A stretch of 5,330 nt of DNA, from contig JAKSOJ010000098.1 of assembly GCA_024405645.1 (NCBI GenBank), positions 1 through 5,330 of the forward strand. The letters run 5' to 3'. The stretch comes from Phascolarctobacterium sp. (GTDB taxonomy: Bacteria > Bacillota > Negativicutes > Acidaminococcales > Acidaminococcaceae). Under the pieces are notes generated by a model. The model did no database searches and had not been told where the DNA came from. It saw only the letters and a list, made by a program, of their open reading frames with translations. This document shows positions 1 to 5,330 of this stretch, piece after piece. The position numbers were made by a program, and so were the translations under genes. Every line of letters starts with the position of its first letter. The stretch's first letter is position 1.

Positions 1-1
1 A

Positions 2-2080
2 TTAGTTCTTGGTAAGAACTGCTTTGCGAGACAAATTAATACGTCCTTTTTGGTCGATTTCGGTAACCTTAACGATGATTTCATCGCCAACGGAAACTAC
101 ATCTTCAACTTTTTCTACACGTTCGGTAGAGAGTTGAGAGATATGAACCAGACCTTCTTTGCCAGGAAGAATTTCAACGAATGCGCCGAAGTTCATCAGA
201 CGAGTTACTTTGCCAGTGTAGGTTTTGCCTACTTCAGCTTCAGCAGTAATGCCATTAATCATATCGATTGCTTTTTGAGCGGATTCGCTGTCAATAGCAG
301 CAATGGAGATTACGCCATTGTCATCGATATCAATTTTTGCGCCGGTTTCTTCAACGATTTTCTTGATCATTTTGCCGCCAGGTCCAATAACCTTAGCGAT
401 CTTGTCAGGATCAACTTGGAGAGAAGTAATCTTCGGAGCATATTTGCTAAGTTCTTTACGAGGTTCAGAGATGCATTCCATCATTTTGCCCATGATGTGT
501 GCACGACCACGTTTAGCTTGAGCAAGTGCTTGAGTGAAGATATCTTTGTTGATGCCATCAATCTTGATATCCATTTGAATTGCGGTGATACCTTTGTCAG
601 TACCAGCAACTTTGAAGTCCATATCGCCAAGAGCATCTTCAAGACCTTGAATATCGGTCAGGATGGTGAAATATTCACCGTCTTTAACGAGGCCCATTGC
701 AACGCCAGCTACAGGAGCTTTAATAGGAACACCAGCGTCCATCAAGGACAGGGTGCTGCCGCATACGGAACCCATGGAGGAAGAACCGTTGGATTCGAGA
801 ACTTCGGATACGAGACGAATTGCATATGGGAATTCTTCTTCAGAAGGAAGTACAGGAATCAATGCACGTTCAGCCAATGCACCATGACCGATTTCACGAC
901 GACCAGGGCTACGCAAGGGTTTGGTTTCGCCTACGGAATACGGCGGGAAATTGTAGTGATGGATATAACGTTTGGTATATTCACGGCCCATACCTTCGAT
1001 GATTTGAGCATCACGGAGAGGAGCCAGTGCTAAGCAGTTAAGAATTTGGGTTTGACCGCGAGTGAAGAGGCCGCTGCCATGAACGCGGGGCAGAAGACCT
1101 ACACGGCAGGTTACAGGACGTACTTCTTCTAATTGACGGCCATCAGGACGAATCTTGTCAACAGAAATAGTACGACGAACGATTTTCTTAACGAGTTTTT
1201 GAGTGATGTAAGCAACGTCTTCAGCATTGTCAGGATATTTTTCCATGAATGCTTCAGCGATTTGAGCTTTAGCTTTTGCTACGTTTTCTTCGCGTTCCAG
1301 CTTGTTAGCATCCATCAAAGCATCTTTGAGCATTTGAGCACCATAAGCTTCGATTTCTTCTACTAATTCTGCAGGAGGAACGTATACGGGAACTTCCATC
1401 TTGGGTTTGCCAACTTCAGCAACGATTTTTTCTTGGAATTCAACCAATTCTTTAATCTTGTCATGTGCAAACCAGATAGCGTCCAGCATGGTTTCTTCGG
1501 AAATTTCTTTAGCGCCTGCTTCAACCATGAGGATTGCGTCCTTGGTACCAGCAACAGCCAGGTTCAAAAGAGAAACTTCTGCTTGAGCAAGAGTCGGGTT
1601 GATGATGAATTCGCCATCAATCAAGCCTACGCGAACACCAGCGATAGGACCTTCGAAAGGAATATCGGAGATGGACAGTGCGCAGGAAGCACCGATCATA
1701 GCCGGAATGTCAGGAGCATTGTCCGGATCGATGGATACAGCGGTTGCTACGATTTGAACATCGTTATGATAGCCATCGGGGAACATAGGACGAATAGGAC
1801 GGTCGATTAAACGGCTGGTCAGAATTTGAACTTCGCCAGGACGACCTTCTCTTTTAATAAAACCGCCAGGCAGTTTGCCAGCAGCATATGCTTTTTCTTC
1901 GAAATCTACAGTCAGGGGGAAGAAGTCGACACCCTCACGCGGGGTTTTGGTACCGGTAACTGCAACTACTACTGCAGTTTCACCATAACGAACTAATACT
2001 GCGCCATTTGCTTGTTTAGCAATCTCACCAATTTCAAAGGTAAGAGGTCTGCCACCAAGATCAATTGTGTAACTTTGCAT
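2..2080 (-). CDS. pnp: Polyribonucleotide nucleotidyltransferase (PNPase)
   Basis: PNPase is a cytoplasmic, trimeric 3'-to-5' phosphorolytic exoribonuclease. It releases nucleoside diphosphates from RNA, can add 3' tails in reverse, and often works in the RNA degradosome. The 692-residue length is normal for the family. Domain order is first RNase PH-like domain (about 10-145), all-helical linker (about 235-305), second RNase PH-like domain (about 315-550), KH domain (about 553-612) with its GPGG loop at 566-569, and S1 domain (about 617-687). Catalytic features in the second PH domain are intact: [10 protein letters not shown] (391-400) with the phosphate/RNA-binding arginine pair 394-395, [10 protein letters not shown] (432-441), and the metal-binding stretch with D482, D486, D488 and K490. 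The ATG at 2078-2080 is supported by AGGAGG 10 nt upstream. The stop is TAA at 2-4. No rpsO, the common upstream neighbour of pnp, is present here; the gene upstream encodes a zinc-ribbon protein. Identification is essentially certain. Confidence 0.99.
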   Translation of the reverse strand: MQSYTIDLGGRPLTFEIGEIAKQANGAVLVRYGETAVVVAVTGTKTPREGVDFFPLTVDFEEKAYAAGKLPGGFIKREGRPGEVQILTSRLIDRPIRPMFPDGYHNDVQIVATAVSIDPDNAPDIPAMIGASCALSISDIPFEGPIAGVRVGLIDGEFIINPTLAQAEVSLLNLAVAGTKDAILMVEAGAKEISEETMLDAIWFAHDKIKELVEFQEKIVAEVGKPKMEVPVYVPPAELVEEIEAYGAQMLKDALMDANKLEREENVAKAKAQIAEAFMEKYPDNAEDVAYITQKLVKKIVRRTISVDKIRPDGRQLEEVRPVTCRVGLLPRVHGSGLFTRGQTQILNCLALAPLRDAQIIEGMGREYTKRYIHHYNFPPYSVGETKPLRSPGRREIGHGALAERALIPVLPSEEEFPYAIRLVSEVLESNGSSSMGSVCGSTLSLMDAGVPIKAPVAGVAMGLVKDGEYFTILTDIQGLEDALGDMDFKVAGTDKGITAIQMDIKIDGINKDIFTQALAQAKRGRAHIMGKMMECISEPRKELSKYAPKITSLQVDPDKIAKVIGPGGKMIKKIVEETGAKIDIDDNGVISIAAIDSESAQKAIDMINGITAEAEVGKTYTGKVTRLMNFGAFVEILPGKEGLVHISQLSTERVEKVEDVVSVGDEIIVKVTEIDQKGRINLSRKAVLTKN

Positions 2081-2091
2081 AATTATTATGC
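2077..2091 (-). repeat. Inverted repeat covering the pnp start codon
   Basis: The minus strand reads GCATAATAATTATGC, a perfect 7-bp inverted repeat around one central base. It runs from the last G of the Shine-Dalgarno through the pnp ATG. In RNA it could form only a short hairpin (5 bp with a 5-nt loop, or 6 bp with a 3-nt loop), mostly A-U pairs. The symmetry is seen directly. Any effect on translation is inference. Confidence 0.5.
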
Positions 2092-2096
2092 CTCCT
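2091..2096 (-). promoter_or_regulatory. Ribosome binding site of pnp
   Basis: On the minus strand this reads AGGAGG, a full Shine-Dalgarno match, separated by 10 nt from the ATG at 2078-2080. The spacing is slightly long, but no other in-frame start fits. It supports the annotated start of PNPase, whose first residues ([10 protein letters not shown]) match the usual family N-terminus. Confidence 0.9.
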
Positions 2097-2140
2097 AAAT
2101 ATTACTCATCATATATAAACACATTGTGCAACAGTATATA

Positions 2141-2169
2141 ATTTTACACGAAAATTAACTTTCCTGCAA
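2141..2169 (-). promoter_or_regulatory. Candidate sigma-70-type promoter for pnp
   Basis: On the minus strand a -10-like TAAAAT (2141-2146) lies 17 nt downstream of a weak -35-like TTGCAG (2164-2169). The -10 matches 5 of 6 consensus bases and the -35 only 3 of 6. It would give a leader of roughly 50-55 nt before the pnp start. The 125-nt gap before pnp makes a separate promoter plausible, but the region is AT-rich and such matches arise by chance. Confidence 0.3.
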
Positions 2170-2177
2170 GCACTTTT

Positions 2178-2191
2178 TTAATGCTTAATGC
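2178..2191. repeat. Tandem heptamer in the gap upstream of pnp
   Basis: TTAATGC occurs twice in direct succession on the plus strand (GCATAA-type GCATTAA twice on the minus strand). One minus-strand copy also forms the left arm of a weak AAGCA...TGCTT stem with an A-rich loop. No T tract follows the stem in the direction of transcription, so it does not look like an intrinsic terminator for the zinc-ribbon gene. Beyond this and the leader elements, 2081-2205 holds no gene. Confidence 0.4.
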
Positions 2192-2205
2192 AATACATTT
2201 CTCCA

Positions 2206-2604
2206 CTAGAAGAACAACCTAACAATATACATAACCACCGCGCCAATGGCTGCGAAAACTAATACTGTTGGTAATACAAAGAAGAACATGGAGGCAATAA
2301 TTGCCATGATGAGCATGGTCATAATAATACCAGAGCCACAACCAAAGGTGCGAACCTTAACCTCAGGTCTTTGCTGAGCCTTGTACTCCTCGTACTCTCT
2401 TCTCTCTTCGTAAATTTCTCTGCTGTTATTTCCCTCTTCATAGGAAGAAGAGCTTGCAGAACCATCTTCTTCAATGGTTACACCATCAAAATCATCGCGT
2501 TCATCAGGTCTAAGAACTTGGGTATCTACATCAAATTGATAATGGCAGTAAGGGCATTCGGTGGTGCCCGGAGCCACCTCGTGACCACAGAAATTACACT
2601 TCAT
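2206..2604 (-). CDS. Zinc-ribbon protein with C-terminal membrane hairpin, function unknown
   Basis: This is a 132-residue protein of unknown function. Residues 3-20 form a short zinc ribbon with CxxC pairs at C3/C6 and C17/C20, which should bind one zinc ion. Residues 30-80 are polar and strongly acidic, with a serine run at 49-54 and a glutamate/tyrosine-rich, probably helical stretch at 61-76. Residues about 92-131 are very hydrophobic, broken by L111-P112, and fit two closely spaced membrane helices or a re-entrant hairpin. There is no signal peptide, so the zinc ribbon is probably cytoplasmic. The ATG at 2602-2604 is preceded 7 nt upstream by GAGAGG (2612-2617), and the stop is TAG. The gene starts 17 nt after the stop of the 528-codon gene, so the two are probably cotranscribed. 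Zinc-ribbon plus membrane-anchor proteins are common in Bacillota, and this architecture does not assign a role. Confidence 0.9.
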   Translation of the reverse strand: MKCNFCGHEVAPGTTECPYCHYQFDVDTQVLRPDERDDFDGVTIEEDGSASSSSYEEGNNSREIYEERREYEEYKAQQRPEVKVRTFGCGSGIIMTMLIMAIIASMFFFVLPTVLVFAAIGAVVMYIVRLFF

Positions 2605-2621
2605 GTCTTTACCTCTCTTTT

Positions 2622-4208
2622 TTACACTAAAACTTCAGTAAAAAATCTTTTAAGTAAGCCTTCTTCGTTCAAGTAACGTGGATCAAAATCACCTAGTTCA
2701 AGAACATCGTAGATTTCATTGCCACACTCAACAATCTTGCCAGCATCTTCCATTTGAACTTCGTCCAGCATATTGGGAATTACCTGCTCATCAATGGAGA
2801 ACATAGCATTAATTCCACCTAGGTTCCAGAGCACTGCCCCAGTCCAAATTTCAGGTCTTTGCACTTGCACATTGCTTGCTTCCTTAAAGCTAGTCCACAG
2901 TCTTTTGGCAAGTATAACATCCCTTGCGGAGAAGGTATCATTCGGAAGCTGCTCATCCATATATTTAGTAACTTCATCTTCACAGATTCTGTTAAGCTTA
3001 ATGCGTTTTTCGAATTCGTATTTCTTTAACCAATCCAGTTCCTTCATCGTTTTGGCATTGATTCTTTGATGGAATCTAAAGAAATGGCTAATTAGATGAC
3101 CATTGCGTTGAAAGAACTCTTCCAAGGTTCCAGAATTACTTTCCTGAGCAGTGAACCAGTCTTTAACCCTAAGAAATAATCTTTTGAGTTGATCCTGCTT
3201 TTCCTTGCTCATCAAAATACCCTGAACAACTTGTGTTGTCATAGTATTGTTATAGTAGATATGCCCATAAAAGAGCACGCCTTTAAAATCACTAACCTTG
3301 TGCTCGCCTTCGATAGGAAGCATCAAAGGGAAGCTTTCACCACTAAAGAACTCTTTTATCTCGTACAGGCCTTCTTCCAAACAATTTTCAATACTGAAAA
3401 TAATCGGACGAGTTTCTGTTAAAATCTCCAAGAGTTCCAAAGCAGCCTTGGAGAAAGTACCATATCTCCCTGCTTTGGCAGACTCATAATAAACCTCAAT
3501 AGGACGTTTATCATTGGTCAGCATATGATAGTCATACAGATAATAATCTAGACTTGCCATGGCAAGGTCACCGCTTTGGTCCAACAAGCTGTTCCATTCG
3601 TTATCTTCCATAAAGCCAGAAAAAATCCATTCTGCTCTACTATATTCCGATTCATATTCTTCATCCATGAGAAAAGCACTCATTCTTTGTTGCACCTGAC
3701 TCATGTGTTCACCCAAATTCATGAAGATTTTTACAGGAAGATCACTAGTAGGATATATATTGGATTGTTTGAATTGAGGAAGGACATTCCCCTCTTCATC
3801 TATATAATTTACCTTGTTATCAGCCAACATGCGAAACTTAGCATCGCTAATTGCCTGCTGATTTCTTACGACTTTTTTCTTAGCAAGATATTGGTAGAAA
3901 GCCTCAACATTTGTAAGAAAGCGTTCTACAGTTTCATAATCCGCAACCCTGCCTGCAATATTTCTTGTCACCCAAGCTACGCAGTCAATGAAGTTTTCAC
4001 GGTTCATATCCCCCAAGAAATTTTCTGAATTAGCAAGATACACAGAGAAGATGGTAATATCGTCCCATATTTTATTCAGCTCTTCGTCAGATTTACCTGA
4101 CCAAGCCAGTTGCCGAATATAGCTTTCTACGTGGCTTCTAGCGAGAATTTCATCCCACTCAGGCTCTTGTTCGTAGAAATCTTTTATGTTGTCATATATA
4201 TTTCTCAT
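2622..4208 (-). CDS. Uncharacterised 528-residue protein with recombinase-N-like and DUF6398-like segments
   Basis: I do not recognise this as a named gene. There is no signal peptide or membrane helix, so it is probably a soluble cytoplasmic protein; it is rich in acidic and aromatic residues and largely helical. Residues about 20-125 follow the pattern of the core-binding (SAM-like) domain of tyrosine recombinases, including an FSVYLA helix (54-59) and VEAFYQYLAKKKVV (101-114). The R-H-R-Y catalytic domain does not follow. Residues about 130-400 match nothing I know and include a probable beta-rich part (292-325). Residues about 405-512 resemble DUF6398: RPEIWTGAVLWNLGGINAMF (451-470), then a helical stretch ending EIYDVLELGDFDPRYL (498-513). 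The ATG at 4206-4208 has AAGAGG (4215-4220) 6 nt upstream, and the stop is TAA. Its reading frame is intact. It lies 111 nt after larC and 17 nt before the zinc-ribbon gene. The gene is certain; the domain resemblances are by eye and moderate. Confidence 0.92.
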   Translation of the reverse strand: MRNIYDNIKDFYEQEPEWDEILARSHVESYIRQLAWSGKSDEELNKIWDDITIFSVYLANSENFLGDMNRENFIDCVAWVTRNIAGRVADYETVERFLTNVEAFYQYLAKKKVVRNQQAISDAKFRMLADNKVNYIDEEGNVLPQFKQSNIYPTSDLPVKIFMNLGEHMSQVQQRMSAFLMDEEYESEYSRAEWIFSGFMEDNEWNSLLDQSGDLAMASLDYYLYDYHMLTNDKRPIEVYYESAKAGRYGTFSKAALELLEILTETRPIIFSIENCLEEGLYEIKEFFSGESFPLMLPIEGEHKVSDFKGVLFYGHIYYNNTMTTQVVQGILMSKEKQDQLKRLFLRVKDWFTAQESNSGTLEEFFQRNGHLISHFFRFHQRINAKTMKELDWLKKYEFEKRIKLNRICEDEVTKYMDEQLPNDTFSARDVILAKRLWTSFKEASNVQVQRPEIWTGAVLWNLGGINAMFSIDEQVIPNMLDEVQMEDAGKIVECGNEIYDVLELGDFDPRYLNEEGLLKRFFTEVLV

Positions 4209-4319
4209 CTTTTACCTCTTTCTTGTCTTCGAGGTCATTGTACAGTTAATTTATGTCAAAAATATGTCTTTGTTCAAAGTTTTTTGAATTAATTCAAAAT
4301 TTCACTAAGTATATAGTTG
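4209..4319 (-). promoter_or_regulatory. AT-rich gap after larC, probable promoter region of the two-gene unit
   Basis: This 111-nt gap has no gene. On the minus strand, from larC onward, it holds a perfect 18-bp palindrome (4282-4299), then overlapping inverted repeats, then AT-rich sequence and the ribosome site of the 528-codon gene. A weak promoter candidate is TTGAAC (4272-4277) with TAAATT (4248-4253) at 18-nt spacing. A TTGACA at 4254-4259 has no -10 at a workable distance. A promoter is likely from the layout, but its exact position is not settled by the sequence. Confidence 0.35.
4282..4299. repeat. Perfect 18-bp palindrome downstream of larC
   Basis: TTTTGAATTAATTCAAAA is fully self-complementary. 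On the minus strand its right arm overlaps a second inverted repeat, TTCAAA-AAAC-TTTGAA, followed by CTTTG-AA-CAAAG (4270-4281 region). The symmetry suits a homodimeric regulator's operator upstream of the 528-codon gene, or a weak AU-only RNA hairpin after larC. It has no G-C core and no immediate T tract, so it is a poor intrinsic terminator. In AT-rich DNA some of this symmetry could be chance. Confidence 0.45.
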
Positions 4320-5330
4320 TCAGCATTCTTTAAACGCTGCATTATAAACTACATTGAAGGGTACATCCTTCTCGGCAGCAACCTTACTTACGGAATCATA
4401 TTCTGGATAAGAGCGAACTTTGGAGCCAAGAGCTACATTTTTTACTACAACTTCTCCATAGGGAGTTTCTACACTTCCCATAGTACGAGCCAAAATGCTA
4501 CGTTCACATAAAATTTTGCGCACACCAATGGTAGTAGTTTCTGCAAAAATAATCTTAACCATTTCGTCAACCTGTTCTTCTTTACAGATGACAACAAGCT
4601 CGTAAGCTGGACGATTTTTCTTCATATAGATTGGCATATAGTGAACATCTCTTGCTCCTGCAGCAAAAATTTTATCCATTACATAGCCTAATGCTTCACC
4701 AGTGCAATCATCAATGTCACTTTCCAGTTTTACAACTACATCCTTTTGAGCAGCAGCTTCAGTTTCTAGCAGCATTGCTCTTAAGATACTAGGTCTTTCA
4801 TAATTTCTCTTGCCAGCGCCCAAACCGATTTTAGTAATCTTATAGTCTTGAGGCATTTGGTCAGTAGTTCTCAAGGCAGCAGCTGCCGCAGCACCGGTAG
4901 GAGTTACGAATTCACCTTGAACAGGCATGATTTCTAATTTAAGGTTATGGGCAGAGACAATGTTGAGAGTTGCCGGAACGGGCACAGGAAGAATGCCATG
5001 TTGGCAACGGATTGTACCAGAGCCTTCACAAAGCTTAGGAATAATGACATCGGTAACGCCTAAATTATCAAAGCACACAGCGATAGCAATAACATCAACA
5101 ATGGAATCAATGGCTCCAACCTCGTGGAAATGCACTTGATCTTTAGGAGCTGCATGAGCCTTACTTTCTGCTTCGGCAACGATATCAAAAATCTTCTCAG
5201 CAATTTTCTTCGCATTGTCGGTAATTTGAGATTTATTAATTACATCAAGAACTTCATTTAAACCTCTGTGTTCGTGGTGATGATGATGTTCGTGATGTTC
5301 TCCATGCATATGAATTTCATGAGTGTGCTC
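4320..5330 (-). CDS. larC: Nickel insertion protein LarC (DUF111), 5' end missing
   Basis: LarC is the CTP-dependent nickel chelatase of the lactate racemase pathway. It inserts Ni into pyridinium-3,5-bisthiocarboxylic acid mononucleotide to make the nickel-pincer nucleotide cofactor used by LarA-type enzymes. The frame stays open to the right edge, so 336 residues are visible and roughly 70-90 N-terminal residues lie outside. Numbering from the edge, residues 1-21 are a His-rich stretch (12 His, five in a row at 15-19). Then follow family motifs HFHEVGAIDS (67-76), GSGTI (103-107), PTG (144-146), GLGAGKRNY (169-177), DIDDCTGE (205-212), a YMKKNRPAYE stretch (about 235-244) and ETTTIGVR (264-271). 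The stop is TGA at 4320-4322. The in-frame ATG at 5307-5309 is inside the His tract, has no ribosome site and is not the start. The LarC1-like and LarC2-like halves are in one frame, unlike the frameshifted Lactiplantibacillus plantarum gene. Other lar genes would lie outside. Confidence 0.95.
   Translation of the reverse strand, partial: EHTHEIHMHGEHHEHHHHHEHRGLNEVLDVINKSQITDNAKKIAEKIFDIVAEAESKAHAAPKDQVHFHEVGAIDSIVDVIAIAVCFDNLGVTDVIIPKLCEGSGTIRCQHGILPVPVPATLNIVSAHNLKLEIMPVQGEFVTPTGAAAAAALRTTDQMPQDYKITKIGLGAGKRNYERPSILRAMLLETEAAAQKDVVVKLESDIDDCTGEALGYVMDKIFAAGARDVHYMPIYMKKNRPAYELVVICKEEQVDEMVKIIFAETTTIGVRKILCERSILARTMGSVETPYGEVVVKNVALGSKVRSYPEYDSVSKVAAEKDVPFNVVYNAAFKEC

Noticed and set aside
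50..1033. 327-codon open frame on the plus strand, antisense to pnp
   Set aside because: It lies wholly within pnp, whose conserved catalytic motifs are on the other strand. The translation is rich in Phe, Asn, Cys and His with no recognisable domain, as expected for a mirror frame of a codon-biased gene.
1433..1810. 125-codon plus-strand open frame inside pnp
   Set aside because: Shadow of pnp. Its translation shows no domain and it has no ribosome site.
2160..2192. AAGCA/TGCTT stem as terminator of the zinc-ribbon gene
   Set aside because: The stem is only 5-6 bp with an A-rich loop and no T tract follows in the direction of transcription.
3576..4028. 150-codon open frame on the plus strand within the 528-codon gene
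   Set aside because: Fully overlapped by a longer gene with a good ribosome site. Its hydrophobic, Phe/Ile-rich translation is typical of an antisense shadow, and no Shine-Dalgarno precedes it.
4237..4259. TTGACA with TACAAT as a promoter for the 528-codon gene
   Set aside because: The two hexamers are only 11 nt apart, too close for a sigma-70-type promoter, and neither has a partner at 16-18 nt.
5274..5288. Trinucleotide repeat as a separate repeat element
   Set aside because: It is simply the codons of five consecutive histidines in LarC and is reported there.
5307..5309. ATG as a start for a 329-residue LarC
   Set aside because: The frame is open upstream to the edge and continues the His-rich tract. 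There is no Shine-Dalgarno, and LarC needs the N-terminal part that would lie beyond the window.

Overview
The window holds four genes, all on the minus strand. In transcription order (right to left) they are the 3' part of larC (nickel-pincer cofactor synthesis), an unnamed 528-codon gene, a small zinc-ribbon membrane protein gene, and a complete pnp (polynucleotide phosphorylase). The sequence is fairly AT-rich, with strong AGGAGG/GAGAGG-type ribosome binding sites and Firmicute-like protein sequences. I infer a member of the Bacillota, plausibly an anaerobic Negativicutes or clostridial-type gut organism. The genus cannot be fixed from this window.

Layout: 2-2080 is pnp, apparently ending right at the window edge. 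2081-2205 is its leader, with a good Shine-Dalgarno, a candidate promoter and an inverted repeat that includes the start codon. 2206-2604 is the zinc-ribbon/transmembrane protein. It lies 17 nt downstream of the 528-codon gene at 2622-4208, so these two are very probably cotranscribed. 4209-4319 is an AT-rich gap with overlapping inverted repeats. 4320-5330 is larC, open to the right edge and lacking its 5' end.

Function: larC and pnp are well-understood housekeeping or accessory-cofactor genes, and I see no direct functional link between them. The middle pair is the only poorly described part. The large protein has an N-terminal segment resembling the core-binding (SAM-like) domain of tyrosine recombinases but no recombinase catalytic domain. 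Its C-terminal segment resembles the DUF6398 family. Its neighbour is a four-cysteine zinc ribbon tethered to a C-terminal membrane hairpin.

I see no tRNA, rRNA, CRISPR array, insertion sequence or convincing intrinsic terminator. Most of the window is ordinary. The middle pair is the best candidate for something undescribed, but nothing in the sequence shows that it forms a defined system.
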